A stretch of DNA of 52,685 nucleotides, from assembly GCF_024609805.1 (NCBI RefSeq), contig NZ_JANFVR010000003.1, positions 1 through 52,685 of the forward strand, in the 5' to 3' direction. The translations under genes and the position numbers were made by a program. The DNA comes from Tahibacter caeni (GTDB lineage Bacteria; Pseudomonadota; Gammaproteobacteria; Xanthomonadales; Rhodanobacteraceae). The notes under the pieces are model-generated. The model had not been told where the DNA came from. It saw nothing but the letters and a program-made list of their open reading frames with translations, and ran no database searches. Of this stretch, positions 31,368 through 41,251 are shown piece after piece (position 1 is the stretch's first letter; the number at the start of each line of letters is the position of its first letter).

Positions 31368-32680
31368 GCCGCGAGCCGCTGCCGCAGCGCCGCGCGCGGC
31401 AGCCCGGACGCGATCGAGGCCAGCGCGGTCAGCGCGAGCAGCCAGCCGTAATGCACCTGGCCGACGAGCTCCAGCGGCGAGGCCTTCGCGATCGATGCGG
31501 CCAGCAGGATCTGCGCGCCGTAGGGCAGCACGCTCTGCGTCACGCAGGCGAACACGTCGAGCAGACTCGCGCTGCGCGCCGGGCTGACGCCGTGCTTCTC
31601 GGCGATGCCGCGCGCCGTGCTGCCGGCGATCAACAGCGCGACGGTGTTGTTGGCGGTGAACACGTCGGTCACGATCGAGATCGCCGCGATCGACAGCTCG
31701 CCGCTGCGCCGTCCCGCATGGCCGCCGGCCAGCGCCGCGATGCGCGCGGCCAGCCAGGCCAGCCCGCCCTGAGCGCGCACGAGCGCCGCGAGTCCGCCGA
31801 TCAGCAGCGACAGCAACGTGATCTCGAACATGCCTTCGAAGCCCGCGTAGACGTCGTTGCTGAACGCCGCCGGCGTATAGCCGCCCTTGAGCAGCAGCCC
31901 GGCCAGACCGGCGAGCAGCAGGCCGACGCCGAGCACGACGAGCACGTCGATGCCGATCAGCGCGAGCACGAGCACGACCAGGTACGGCGCCGCGAGCCAC
32001 GGCGAGGCCGCCGGCACTTCCGGCACGGCCGCGCCGCGGCCGAGCAGCGCCAGCAGCACGAGGCAGGCCAGCGCGGCCGGCAGCCCGAGCCAGAAATTCG
32101 CGCGGAACTTATCGCGCAGGCTCGCACCCTGCAGCCGCGACGCGGCGATCGCCGTATCGGAGATCACCGACAGGTTGTCGCCGAACGTCGCGCCGCTGAG
32201 CACCGCACCGAGAGCCAGCGCCGGCGCGATGCCGGCCGCCTCGGCGACGCCCAGCGCGATCGGCGCGACCGCAGCGATCGTGCCCATGGACGTGCCCATC
32301 GCCAGCGCGACGAAGCCGGCGACGACGAACAGTCCGGGCAGGGCCAGCCAGGCCGGGATCGCGTTCAACGTCAGCCAGACCACCGCGTCGACGCCGCCGA
32401 TGGCCTTGCTGACCGTCGCGAATGCGCCGGCGAGCAGGAAGATCAGGCACATCAGCATGACGTCGCCGTTGCCCATGCCGGCGAGGAACGTATCCAGCGG
32501 CCGCTCGCGCCGGCCGAGCCAGAGCGCCAGCGCGATCGCCGGCAGGATCGCGACCGGCGCGCGCAGCTGATAGAACGCATCCGCGTGGCCCTGCATCGTG
32601 AACCAGATGCCGGTGCCGAGAAACAGCGAAAGGAAAACACCGAGCGGCAGCAGCGCCCGGGCCGAGACGGGAGACGACAT
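31355..32680 (-). CDS. NhaC-family Na+/H+ antiporter
   Basis: Inner-membrane transporter of 441 residues with about eleven to twelve hydrophobic segments. The signature is GATFGDNLSVISDTAIAAS in the middle and SIVTDVFTANNTVALLIAG in the second half. It probably exchanges Na+ (or a substrate anion) for H+; the exact ion is not visible. I start at MSSPVSARALLPLG (32680). It is convergent with, and overlaps, the YdcH-like gene. Confidence 0.87.
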   Translation of the reverse strand: MSSPVSARALLPLGVFLSLFLGTGIWFTMQGHADAFYQLRAPVAILPAIALALWLGRRERPLDTFLAGMGNGDVMLMCLIFLLAGAFATVSKAIGGVDAVVWLTLNAIPAWLALPGLFVVAGFVALAMGTSMGTIAAVAPIALGVAEAAGIAPALALGAVLSGATFGDNLSVISDTAIAASRLQGASLRDKFRANFWLGLPAALACLVLLALLGRGAAVPEVPAASPWLAAPYLVVLVLALIGIDVLVVLGVGLLLAGLAGLLLKGGYTPAAFSNDVYAGFEGMFEITLLSLLIGGLAALVRAQGGLAWLAARIAALAGGHAGRRSGELSIAAISIVTDVFTANNTVALLIAGSTARGIAEKHGVSPARSASLLDVFACVTQSVLPYGAQILLAASIAKASPLELVGQVHYGWLLALTALASIASGLPRAALRQRLAAQAG

Positions 32681-32841
32681 GGCGGTTCCGGAATTCGAAG
32701 GCGCGATGCGCCGTGCTGCATGGCAGCATAGACGGCTGGACGGCCGAACAGAAATGCCGGCGACCCGGCGCCTCATGTCGTTTCCGGCATATGCGACGGC
32801 TTTGCCGCAGCTGACCCGAGCTCCGCGTCCGATGGACGACC

Positions 32842-32869
32842 GCGGCGAGCCGATCGGACGGCTCGCCGC
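32842..32869 (-). terminator. Strong GC hairpin behind plsB, no T-tract
   Basis: Perfect 11-bp stem GCGGCGAGCCG/CGGCTCGCCGC with the loop ATCGGA, 21 nt beyond the plsB stop. No T-run follows on the minus strand. Confidence 0.45.
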
Positions 32870-32890
32870 ACATTGCCAGTACCGCCGGCG

Positions 32891-35419
32891 TCAGGCCGCC
32901 TTGTCGGCAGGCGCCTCCGGCGCCGCGGGCTTCGGCTGCGGCGCGAGCTTGAGGATGCCGTGGCGGATCTCGCGGCTCAGGATCACCTTGGCGTCCTTGG
33001 CCACGACCGCGAGCGCCGCGTCGAAGTCGAGCTTGCCGGCGTCGTCGGTCCAGACCACCTTGCGTTCGCGCAATTGCTGGATGAAGCCCTTGAACAGCGA
33101 CTTGTCGAAGAACTCCGGCGCGTTGAACTCGTGCAGCAGGGTCAGGCGCTGCGCGGTCAGGGTGCAGAGGTTTTCCAGCTCCGCCGCGCTGATCGTGTGC
33201 GGGCCGTGCTTCACGAGCACGGCGATCGCAATGTAGTAGCGCTCGAACGCCTGCAGCAGGCTGTGAGCCACGGTGCGCAGCTGGTAGGCCGCATCGCCCT
33301 GACCGGCACCGCGGTTGAGCACGCGGCCCTCGGCGTCGGGCGACAGCACGCCGCGGCGGATGAAGAATTCGGTCGTCGCCTGTATGCGCTCGACGAAGCC
33401 GGCCTCGTCCCAGGGCAGGAACAGCTCGGACTGAATGAACGGATAGATCAGCCGCGACAGGCGCAGCAGCGAGGCGCGCGCCATGCGCCGATTGTTGAGG
33501 AAGCAGCAGGCGATCCAGGCCGACGCGGCGAACAGGTGCAGCACGTTGTTGCGGAAGTAGGACAACAGGGTCGCCTGCTTGCCTTCGCTGGTCAGCACGT
33601 CGCCGAGCGGATGGCGGATGCGGCGTATCCACTGCATCTTCTCGCCGTAGGCGACGATTTCCTGCGGCGACATCGTCGTCAAGGTGACGCGCTCCGCGTA
33701 GGGCAGCTCGGCGAGCAGGCTCTTGTACAGATCGAGCTGCGCGATCAGGTCGGCTTCGGCCATCGCGTGCTTGGGCGTGGCCAGCAGCGCGACGGCGAGC
33801 AGGTTGATCGGATTGACGTCGGCCGCGCAGTTGATGCTGACCTGGATGCGCTCGGCGAGCGCGTCGACGCTGCGGTTGAACCACTCCGGCTTTTCCTCTC
33901 CGGCGCTGGCGCGCCAGTCCGGCGCCTGCTGCTGCAGCAGCTCCTCGAGGAATACCGGCTCGCCGAAGTTGACCGCGACGCGGCCGTAGTGCTCGCGCAG
34001 CTTCTTCACCGAGCGGATCAGGCCGAACAGCGATTCCTTCTGCTTGGCCTGGCCCGACAGCTCGCCGATGTAGCTGTTGCCCTCCATGAGCTTTTCGTAG
34101 CCGATGTAGACCGGCTGGAACACGACCGGCCGGCGCGATTCGCGCAGGAACGCGCGCAGAGTCATTGCGATCATGCCGCCCTTGGGCTGCAGCAGGCGGC
34201 CCGTGCGCGAGCGGCCGCCTTCGATGAAGTATTCCATCGACACGCCGCGCGCGAACAGCTGGCTCACGTATTCAGTGAATACCGCCGAATACAGCGCGTT
34301 GGCCTTGAAGCTGCGGCGCAGGAAGAACGCGCCGCCGCGGCGCAGCAGCGGTCCCACGAGCGGCAGGTTCAGATTGACGCCGGCGGCGATGTGCGGCGGC
34401 ACGATGCCGTTGGTGTACAGCAGCCAGCTCACGAGCAGGTAGTCGATATGGCTGCGGTGGCAGGGCACGTAGATGATTTCGTGGCCCGGCGCGACCGCGC
34501 GCACGCGGTCGAAGTGATGCATGGTGACGCCGGCGTAAAGCTTGTTCCAGAAGCTCGACAGCAGGAACGACAGCGAGCGCACGACCGGATGCGAATAGTC
34601 GGCGGCGATTTCCACGGCGTATTCGTGCGCGCGGCGCAGCGCCTGTTCGCGCGTCAACGATTCCTTGAGCGCCGTCCCAGCGATGACTTCCTGCACCGGT
34701 TCGGCGTTGACGACCGCGTCGACGATGGTGCGCCGGTGCGACAGGTCGGGGCCGATGACCGCGGCGCGGATACGGCGGAAATGCGCGCGCAGCACGCGCG
34801 AGATCTTGCGCACGGTGCGCTCGCGCGGCTGGCCCTGTTCCTCGGCCAGCACGCTGCGCAGCGAGACCGGCGCGGAAAACTGCACGTGCGTGTCGCGGCC
34901 GTTGAGGACCAGGCCGAGCAGGCGGCGGAAGCGGCCGACCACGACCCAGTTTTCCGAGAACAGCACGCTGAACCAGCCCGACTGCCGGTTCGGCGCGCGG
35001 CCGACGAAGATCGACACGGGCACCAGCTGGATGTCCTGATCCGGCAGCAGATCGAGCTGGGCGATCAGTTCGGCCAGCGGCTGCGTCGGCGGCCTGCGGC
35101 GGGCCGGATTCCAGAACAGGCTGTTGCGCATCGAGGTCGCGAAATAGCTGCGCTTGCGCCGCGTCGAGACATTCTGCAGCGGAATCAGCGCCGACGGCAG
35201 GCCGGCCTCGCGGCAGGCCTGTTCGAGGATCAGCGCGTCGGACAGGCCGTAGCGTTCGGTGACGTAGCAGACCGGCACTCCCGGCAGCAGCAGGCTGCGC
35301 GGGTTGGCCGGGTCGGGCTTGATGCGGATCCAGGATTCGAGCAGGCGGCCGAACAGGCGCAGGCGCCAGGGCACGCGCGGCGCGGCGTCTTCGTGCCCGG
35401 AAGTAGTGATGTCGTCCAT
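32891..35419 (-). CDS. plsB: Glycerol-3-phosphate 1-O-acyltransferase PlsB
   Basis: Makes lysophosphatidic acid from glycerol-3-phosphate and acyl-ACP or acyl-CoA at the inner membrane. The product has 842 residues, as usual. The catalytic HRSHID motif is at 321-326, followed by GAFFLRRSF, EYFIEGGRSRTGRLLQPKGG and the block with PVVFQPVYIGYE. I start at MDDITTSGHED (35419). A terminator of the upstream lipoprotein gene separates it from that gene, so it has its own promoter in a short space. Confidence 0.96.
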   Translation of the reverse strand: MDDITTSGHEDAAPRVPWRLRLFGRLLESWIRIKPDPANPRSLLLPGVPVCYVTERYGLSDALILEQACREAGLPSALIPLQNVSTRRKRSYFATSMRNSLFWNPARRRPPTQPLAELIAQLDLLPDQDIQLVPVSIFVGRAPNRQSGWFSVLFSENWVVVGRFRRLLGLVLNGRDTHVQFSAPVSLRSVLAEEQGQPRERTVRKISRVLRAHFRRIRAAVIGPDLSHRRTIVDAVVNAEPVQEVIAGTALKESLTREQALRRAHEYAVEIAADYSHPVVRSLSFLLSSFWNKLYAGVTMHHFDRVRAVAPGHEIIYVPCHRSHIDYLLVSWLLYTNGIVPPHIAAGVNLNLPLVGPLLRRGGAFFLRRSFKANALYSAVFTEYVSQLFARGVSMEYFIEGGRSRTGRLLQPKGGMIAMTLRAFLRESRRPVVFQPVYIGYEKLMEGNSYIGELSGQAKQKESLFGLIRSVKKLREHYGRVAVNFGEPVFLEELLQQQAPDWRASAGEEKPEWFNRSVDALAERIQVSINCAADVNPINLLAVALLATPKHAMAEADLIAQLDLYKSLLAELPYAERVTLTTMSPQEIVAYGEKMQWIRRIRHPLGDVLTSEGKQATLLSYFRNNVLHLFAASAWIACCFLNNRRMARASLLRLSRLIYPFIQSELFLPWDEAGFVERIQATTEFFIRRGVLSPDAEGRVLNRGAGQGDAAYQLRTVAHSLLQAFERYYIAIAVLVKHGPHTISAAELENLCTLTAQRLTLLHEFNAPEFFDKSLFKGFIQQLRERKVVWTDDAGKLDFDAALAVVAKDAKVILSREIRHGILKLAPQPKPAAPEAPADKAA

Positions 35420-35440
35420 GCCGCGGATTGTAACCGCCAC

Positions 35441-35472
35441 AAAAACGAACGCCGCCCGGGGGCGGCGTTCGT
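35441..35472 (-). terminator. Intrinsic terminator of the lipoprotein gene
   Basis: 13-bp stem ACGAACGCCGCCC/GGGCGGCGTTCGT (35445-35457 and 35460-35472) with a 2-nt minimal loop, followed on the minus strand by TTTTT. It lies 38 nt beyond the lipoprotein stop and 22 nt before the plsB start. Confidence 0.85.
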
Positions 35473-35510
35473 TGCGTTAGAGGCGCGTTAAATCGTGCCG
35501 GAAAACGCGA

Positions 35511-36437
35511 TCAGCCTTCGCTGGCGGCCGGCGCGGCGGCAGCCGGTTCGGCGGCCGGAGCCTCGTCCTTCTTCTTGAGGCCTTCCATCATTTCCTTGCC
35601 GTACCAGCGGTCGCCGACCTTGACCATGTCGCTTTCGGCGATCAGCGGGGTGTTGAGCAGCGAGTAGCTGATCTTGACCTTCGCGCCGTTGGCATCGGAA
35701 GAAATCGTCTCGGCCTTGATCGAGTCCAGCGTCTGGTCGATCGAGAAGCCGTACACGGCGAGTACGTCCTTGAGGCCGAGATAGGCCACGCCGAACTTGC
35801 TCATGGCCTGCTCGTAGCTCAGCGCGCGCGCTTCGTCGAGGGTCTTGAGATTGATCTTGCGCGCGGTGTCGCAAACGATCTTGATCGACTTCTGCGCCAG
35901 CGCCGGATCGGTGAACTTGGCGGTCGTGACCCAGTTGCCGAGCGCGTCGACTGCCTGCGTGGCCTGCAGCTTCTGCGCGTCGGTCAGTTCCTGGTTCTGC
36001 TGGATCGAGCTCTGGATGATGCCCTTGCCCATGGCGACCATCATCGGCATCTGCTGCGCCATCTGCGCATCCATTTCCTTGAGCTTGGGCTCGAGCTCGG
36101 TCCAGAGCTTGGCTTCGGCGTCCGGAGCGGTCAGCTTGGCCATGTTCTCGGCGAACTTGGCCTTGTCCTCTTCGGTGGCCGGCTCCTTGTTCATGTCCTT
36201 GGAGTAGTCGGCCTTGGCCTTGGCGTATTCGTCGGGCGGCAGCACGCTCTGCATCAGGCCGTCGATGTTGCCGGTCTTCAGATGGCCGATCGAGGCCATG
36301 ATCGCGCCGTCCGGCGTGGCGGCGGCCTTGGCCGCGGCGGCCGGCGTCGGAGCGGCCGGCGGCTCGTTCTTGCCACAGCCGACCAGGGCGATACCGAGAG
36401 CCGCGGCCAGCGCGATGCGAGCAAATTTCGTGGACAT
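35511..36437 (-). CDS. Putative lipoprotein, unknown function
   Basis: Product of 308 residues. The signal peptide MSTKFARIALAAALG ends in the lipobox LVGC, so Cys21 would be lipidated. A Pro/Ala linker follows, then a helical, Lys/Met-rich body with TPDGAIMASIGHLKTGNIDG and a C-terminal domain (WYGKEMMEGLKKK) and Ala-rich end. I recognise no named family. I start at ATG 36437 because the lipoprotein signal begins there. It is a single transcription unit, bounded by terminators on both sides. Confidence 0.75.
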   Translation of the reverse strand: MSTKFARIALAAALGIALVGCGKNEPPAAPTPAAAAKAAATPDGAIMASIGHLKTGNIDGLMQSVLPPDEYAKAKADYSKDMNKEPATEEDKAKFAENMAKLTAPDAEAKLWTELEPKLKEMDAQMAQQMPMMVAMGKGIIQSSIQQNQELTDAQKLQATQAVDALGNWVTTAKFTDPALAQKSIKIVCDTARKINLKTLDEARALSYEQAMSKFGVAYLGLKDVLAVYGFSIDQTLDSIKAETISSDANGAKVKISYSLLNTPLIAESDMVKVGDRWYGKEMMEGLKKKDEAPAAEPAAAAPAASEG

Positions 36438-36549
36438 GTTTTTCCCCAGGGTTCGATAGTGAAACAGCAACGCACTCTAGCCGAGTGCGTTTATGCATTC
36501 CAGCAACATACTCGGACGTTTAGCGCCGGTTTCCCCGCTGCAGGCAAAG

Positions 36550-36581
36550 AAAAACCCGGATGTTCTCGCGAACGATCCGGG
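36550..36581 (-). terminator. Intrinsic terminator on the minus strand downstream of pyrF
   Basis: CCCGGAT (36555-36561) pairs ATCCGGG (36575-36581), and GTTC pairs GAAC inside with one bulged G and loop TCGC. The minus strand continues with TTTTTC. It lies about 200 nt beyond pyrF. Confidence 0.75.
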
Positions 36582-36778
36582 CGAATCCGGCAGAACCGGA
36601 GGGGGAATCGCATTGTTCAGCGCGGTCGGCTATGTGGAGTTATTGCCGCGCCTGCTCAGGTACGGCGTGGATCGTACTGACTGAATCGACTTAATGCAAT
36701 ACCTGATGATTAGCGATTTACTAGGTTGAATATCAAGAGATTTTTGAGCGACGGAGCCGATCCAATACCGAGCGAACC
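36582..36778. other. AT-richer stretch between pyrF and its terminator
   Basis: No gene is visible. The part at about 36685-36770 is clearly richer in A and T than the surroundings and is transcribed with pyrF if the terminator at 36550-36581 is the first stop signal. It could be a long 3' UTR or a small RNA; no tRNA fold is seen. Confidence 0.4.
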
Positions 36779-37501
36779 TCAGCCGGCCGGACGCGCGAGC
36801 GTGTCGGCTATGGTCTGCTGCATCGCGAGCGCGGCGGCGCGCGGATCGGCGGCCTGGCGGATGGGCCGGCCGACGACGATGTAGTCGGCGCCGGCCGCGA
36901 AGGCCTCGGCCACATCCAGCGTGCGCTTCTGGTCGTCGCTGTTGCCGACCGGGCGTATGCCCGGGCAGACGGTGATCAACGCATGGTCGACCTCGCGCCG
37001 CAGGGCCGGCACTTCCAGGCCCGAGGACACCACGCCGTCGCAGCCGGCTGCGAGCGCGGCCTTCGCGCGCGACAGCACGAGCGCTTCGGCGTCGCACCGG
37101 AAGCCGAGATCGTCGAGATCGTGCTGGTCCAGGCTCGTCAGCGCCGTCACCGCGAGCAGCTTGATCTCTCCCTTGACCGCGGCGGCCGCGCGCATCATGC
37201 CGTCGTTGCCGTGGATGGTGCAGAAAGTCACCGGATAGCGCGTCAGCCCCTTGACCGCCGACGCGACCGTCGCCGGTACGTCGAAGAACTTCAGGTCGAC
37301 GAAGATGCGCTTGCCGCGCGCGGCGAGATCGGCCAGCACCTGGAAATACTCGCCGCTGGTCAGCAGCTCCATGCCGATCTTGTAGAAGCTCACGGCGTCG
37401 CCGAGGCGTTCGATCCACTCCAGCGCCTCGGCGCGCGTGGGCACGTCGAGCGCGAAGATCAGGCGGTCGCGCGCGGCGATGTTCTTGGCGGCGTAGGTCA
37501 T
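36779..37501 (-). CDS. pyrF: Orotidine 5'-phosphate decarboxylase
   Basis: Last step of UMP synthesis. The product has 240 residues. The catalytic Asp-Lys-Asp array is D69, K71, D74 in [13 protein letters not shown]. Substrate phosphate contacts are expected in TVCPGIRP and [11 protein letters not shown] start at [19 protein letters not shown] (37501). The acid phosphatase gene ends 7 bp upstream on the same strand, so the two are probably one operon. Confidence 0.96.
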   Translation of the reverse strand: MTYAAKNIAARDRLIFALDVPTRAEALEWIERLGDAVSFYKIGMELLTSGEYFQVLADLAARGKRIFVDLKFFDVPATVASAVKGLTRYPVTFCTIHGNDGMMRAAAAVKGEIKLLAVTALTSLDQHDLDDLGFRCDAEALVLSRAKAALAAGCDGVVSSGLEVPALRREVDHALITVCPGIRPVGNSDDQKRTLDVAEAFAAGADYIVVGRPIRQAADPRAAALAMQQTIADTLARPAG

Positions 37502-37508
37502 GGCGGCC

Positions 37509-38393
37509 TCAGTCGGTGCGCAGCGCGTCGCGGCGGATCTGGTGCTTGGTCGGCGCATCGGCGCTGCGCTGATTGCCGAGCACGGCACCGTCCCAGGAGC
37601 CGTAGGTCGGATTCGGCAGCATGAACCAGCGTTCGCCGAACCAGCCCTCGTAGGGCCTGGTCGCTTCGGCGCGCGCGGCGACGGTGTTGTTGTCGACGTC
37701 GATGAAATCACCGAGCTGGTCGCCGACCATCGCCAGCACGCGGTAGCGCCGGCCGATCAGTTCGCGCCGGCAGCCCTTGTCGCTGCCGTTGGCTTCGCAG
37801 CCTTCGACGACGGTGCCGAGGCCGAGGAACACGTTCTCCTTGTCGGCGACCGGAAAACCGGCGCTGCGCAGATTCGCCAGCGTGGCCTCGTTGAGGTGCT
37901 GGGCGCGGTTGGTCAGGTAGAACACGGTCACGCCCTTGAGCGCGGCCGCCTTGGCGAATTCCAGCGCGCCCGGCGTGGGCAGCGCGCGTTGTTCGCGGCA
38001 CCACTGGTCCCAGCTGAATTCGTCGAATTCCTTGCCGTCGCGTATCAGGCGCGCCTGATACGGCGAGTTGTCCAGCACCGTCTCGTCCACGTCGACGATG
38101 ACGGCCGGCTTGAGGCCGCGGGCCGGCTTTTTGCGCTCGTTCTTCGGCAGCGCATCCCAGTCCTTCTGCTTGAGCGCGACGGCGATCTGGCGTGTGGCCT
38201 GGGCGTAGATGCCGCGATAGCTCATGTCGTGCTCGACGGTGCCCTGCGCCCAGAGCGTCGCGTTGAGATTGGTCTCGGCGTAGGTCAGCGCCGGCGTCTT
38301 CGGCGGCTCGGGTTCGGCCGGCGCGGCGGCGCGCGGCGGTTGGGCGGCACAGGCGGCGAGCAGCAGCGGCAGCAGGACGGCGAGTCGTTTCAT
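37509..38393 (-). CDS. HAD-family acid phosphatase lipoprotein (e(P4)-like)
   Basis: Product of 294 residues. The signal peptide [15 protein letters not shown] has a lipobox with Cys15, so it is an envelope lipoprotein. The HAD motif I is [10 protein letters not shown] (D101, D103). Further family features are [20 protein letters not shown] and the motif IV region [10 protein letters not shown]. Family members are 5'-nucleotidases or broad acid phosphatases that help use external nucleotides. Operon position before pyrF and rep after it fits nucleotide metabolism only loosely. Confidence 0.88.
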   Translation of the reverse strand: MKRLAVLLPLLLAACAAQPPRAAAPAEPEPPKTPALTYAETNLNATLWAQGTVEHDMSYRGIYAQATRQIAVALKQKDWDALPKNERKKPARGLKPAVIVDVDETVLDNSPYQARLIRDGKEFDEFSWDQWCREQRALPTPGALEFAKAAALKGVTVFYLTNRAQHLNEATLANLRSAGFPVADKENVFLGLGTVVEGCEANGSDKGCRRELIGRRYRVLAMVGDQLGDFIDVDNNTVAARAEATRPYEGWFGERWFMLPNPTYGSWDGAVLGNQRSADAPTKHQIRRDALRTD

Positions 38394-38502
38394 CGCGGAA
38401 AGCTCCGGTGGGCGCAAGGCCGGCGATTCTAGCGGGTTGGCACGAAGGCGGTCCTGTAGCGCGTCAGGCCGGGCCGCCGCGGGCACGGCGGGCGGCACCG
38501 GC

Positions 38503-40482
38503 TCAGTCGGCGAGCAGGCTCGCGAGCCGCGCGAGATGCGCCGCGGCCACGTCCTTGCGCGCCTGCGCGTCCTGCTCGGCGTCGCGGCCGTCCCAGTGCA
38601 GATCCTCGGCCGGAATCTCGGCGAGGAAGCGGCTGGGCTCGTTCTTGAGGATCTCGCCGAAGCGCCGCGAACGCGCCGCGTAGCTCAAGCACAGGCGTTC
38701 CTTCGCGCGTGTGATCCCGACGTACATCAGGCGGCGCTCCTCGTCGAGACGGCCTTCCTCGAGACTGCCCTCGTGCGGCAGCTGGCCGTCCTCGACGCCG
38801 ACGATGAAGACGAAGCGGAACTCCAGGCCCTTGGCGCCGTGCAGGGTCATCAGGCGCACGGCGTCGCCGGGATCGTCGCGGTCGGAGTGGGTCAGCAGCG
38901 CGAGCTGCGCGGCCAGGTCGCCGGCGCTCGACGCGCCCTTCTGCATCGCGCGGAACCAGTCGGCCAGTTCTGTCAGGTTGTCGAGACGACGCTGGCGCGC
39001 GGCCGGATCCTTGATCTCGGCCGTCAGGTGTTCCGCGTAGCGGGTGCGGCGCACGAGCTCGTCGACGAGTTCGGCCGCGGCGAGCTCGCGCGAACGCGCG
39101 CGCAGCCCGGCGATCAGTTCGGCGAAGCCGGCCAGCGACGAGGCCGAGCGCGGCGCGAGCTGCTTGAGCACCGCGTCGCTGCGCGCGGCTTCTAGCAGCG
39201 ACGCATGGCGCTGCTGGGCCAGTTCGCCGAGTTTTTCCAGGGTCGTCGCGCCGATGTCGCGGCGCGGCACGTTGGCGATGCGCAGGAAGGCCGAATCGTC
39301 GTCGGGATTCGTGATCAGGCGCAGATAGGCCAGCACGTCCTTGACCTCGCCGCGGTCGAGGAAGGCCGTGCCGCCGCTGATGTGGTACGGCACGCGCGCG
39401 AGGCGCAGCGCTTTCTCGAGCGCGCGCGACTGGTGGTTGCCGCGATACAGCACGGCGAAGTCCTGCCACCTGGACTTGCTCTTCTCGGCCAGGTGGGCCA
39501 GGTCGGCGGCGACGCGCTCGGCCTCGTGCTCGCTGTCCTTGCACTCCATGACGCGGATCGGCGGACCTTCGGGCAGGTCGCTGAACAGCTGCTTGAGATG
39601 CTTGTGCGGGTTGTTCGCGATCAGCTTGTTCGCCGCGCGCAGGATGCGCTTGGCGCAGCGGTAGTTCTGTTCGAGCTTGACCACCTTGAGGTTCGGATAG
39701 TCGCGCGCGAGATCGTCGAGATTCTCCGGATTCGCGCCGCGCCAGGCGTAGATGGACTGGTCGTCGTCGCCGACCGCGGTGAACGCGCCGCGCGGCCCGC
39801 AGAGATTGCGGATCAGCCGGTACTGCGCCGAGTTCGTGTCCTGGTATTCGTCGACGAGCAGGTAGCGGATGCGCTCCTGCCAGGCCTCGCGCGTCTCGGC
39901 GTCCTGTTCGAGCAGGGTCAGCGGCAGGCGGATCAGGTCGTCGAAGTCGACCGCGTTGAACGCGTTGAGGCGCTTCTGGTAGCCCTCGTAGAGCTGCGCC
40001 GCCTCGAGCTCGCGCGGGCTGCGCGCGGCGGCGACCGCCTGGGCCGGATCCAGGCCGTTGTTCTTGGCCGTGGACACGAGGTTGCGCAGCGCCCAGAGCT
40101 GGTCGGACTTCAGCCCCTTCGGCAGCAGGTCCTTGATGATGGATTCGCCGTCGTCGGCGTCGAGGATGGAAAAGCCGCGCTTGAGGCCGAGCTTGGCGTG
40201 CTCGATCTGCAGGAACTTCAGGCCCATTGCGTGGAAGGTGCAGACAGTCAGCGCCTCGGCCGCGGCGCCCGACACGAGCTTGCCGACGCGCTCGCGCATT
40301 TCGCGCGCGGCCTTGTTCGTGAACGTGATCGCGGCGATCTTCGCCGGCGGCAGGTTACGCCGCGACACGAGGTGCGCGATCTTCTGCGTGATGACGCTGG
40401 TCTTGCCCGAGCCGGCGCCGGCGAGCACGAGCAGCGGACCGTCGCAATAGTCGACGGCGGCGCGTTGGGCGGGATTGAGCAT
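38503..40482 (-). CDS. rep: ATP-dependent DNA helicase Rep
   Basis: SF1A helicase (3'-5') that removes proteins ahead of the fork and helps restart. The product has 659 residues, the length of Rep (UvrD is longer). Motif I is AGAGSGKT at 21-28, motif II DEYQD at 211-215, motif [16 protein letters not shown], motif [13 protein letters not shown] and motif [17 protein letters not shown]. The start [20 protein letters not shown] is typical of Rep. It is divergent from tdk. Confidence 0.95.
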   Translation of the reverse strand: MLNPAQRAAVDYCDGPLLVLAGAGSGKTSVITQKIAHLVSRRNLPPAKIAAITFTNKAAREMRERVGKLVSGAAAEALTVCTFHAMGLKFLQIEHAKLGLKRGFSILDADDGESIIKDLLPKGLKSDQLWALRNLVSTAKNNGLDPAQAVAAARSPRELEAAQLYEGYQKRLNAFNAVDFDDLIRLPLTLLEQDAETREAWQERIRYLLVDEYQDTNSAQYRLIRNLCGPRGAFTAVGDDDQSIYAWRGANPENLDDLARDYPNLKVVKLEQNYRCAKRILRAANKLIANNPHKHLKQLFSDLPEGPPIRVMECKDSEHEAERVAADLAHLAEKSKSRWQDFAVLYRGNHQSRALEKALRLARVPYHISGGTAFLDRGEVKDVLAYLRLITNPDDDSAFLRIANVPRRDIGATTLEKLGELAQQRHASLLEAARSDAVLKQLAPRSASSLAGFAELIAGLRARSRELAAAELVDELVRRTRYAEHLTAEIKDPAARQRRLDNLTELADWFRAMQKGASSAGDLAAQLALLTHSDRDDPGDAVRLMTLHGAKGLEFRFVFIVGVEDGQLPHEGSLEEGRLDEERRLMYVGITRAKERLCLSYAARSRRFGEILKNEPSRFLAEIPAEDLHWDGRDAEQDAQARKDVAAAHLARLASLLAD

Positions 40483-40611
40483 GGCGGTACGTCTGCGGTT
40501 CGGCGGCGCCGGCGGCTGCGGCGCGAGGCCGCCTATTCTGCCCGCGGCGGCGGTTCGCTCAAAGCCTCGCGTCTGCCGCTATCATGCCCACCCGCCCGCG
40601 TCGACACGGCC

Positions 40612-41232
40612 ATGGCCAAGCTCTACTTCTACTACTCGGCCATGAACGCCGGGAAGACCACGACCCTGCTGCAAAGCGCCCACAACTACCACGAGCGCGG
40701 CATGCGCACCCTGATCTACACGCCGCGGCTGGACGACCGCTTCGGCGAAGGCGTGGTCGCCTCGCGCATCGGGCTCAAGGCCAGCGGCCGCATCTTCGAG
40801 CGCGACGACGACCTGCTCGCGATGACGCGCGACGACGTCGCCGCGAATGGCGCATTGAACTGCGTGCTCGTCGACGAGGCGCAGTTCCTGAGCAAGGCGC
40901 AGGTCTGGCAGCTGACCGAGATCGTCGACGCGCTGAACATTCCGGTACTCGCCTACGGCCTGCGCACGGACTTCCGCGGCGAGCTGTTCGAGGGCAGCCA
41001 GTACCTGCTGGCCTGGGCCGACTCCTTCACCGAGATCAAGACGATCTGCCACACGGGCCGCAAAGCCACGATGGTCGTGCGCGTGGACGAACACGGCCGC
41101 GCAGTGACGCAGGGACCGCAGGTCGAGATCGGCGGCAACGACCGCTATGTCTCGGTCAGCCGCGCCGAGTTCAAGAAGATCACGAGCGGCGAAGGCCGCA
41201 TCGAACTCAAGCAGGCCGAGCTGCCGCTGTAG
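40612..41232 (+). CDS. tdk: Thymidine kinase (class II) with reduced zinc site
   Basis: Phosphorylates thymidine for salvage. The product has 206 residues. The P-loop is SAMNAGKTT at 9-17 and the DEAQF motif is at 88-92. The family ends IGGNxRYVSVxR are kept, but the zinc lasso is degenerate: only C146 (ICHTGRKA) is left where related enzymes have CHC, and the usual Cys of YVSVCR is Ser183. The start ATG 40612 follows the family N-terminus; the frame is open far upstream over the antisense strand of rep. It is convergent with the OmpA-family gene, 19 bp apart. Confidence 0.94.
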   Translation: MAKLYFYYSAMNAGKTTTLLQSAHNYHERGMRTLIYTPRLDDRFGEGVVASRIGLKASGRIFERDDDLLAMTRDDVAANGALNCVLVDEAQFLSKAQVWQLTEIVDALNIPVLAYGLRTDFRGELFEGSQYLLAWADSFTEIKTICHTGRKATMVVRVDEHGRAVTQGPQVEIGGNDRYVSVSRAEFKKITSGEGRIELKQAELPL

Positions 41233-41251
41233 CGGCAGCCCGGCGCAAGCT

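Noticed and set aside
31451-32731. Gln/Arg/Asp-rich 426-codon frame antisense to the antiporter
   Set aside because: Low-complexity shadow of a hydrophobic membrane protein gene.
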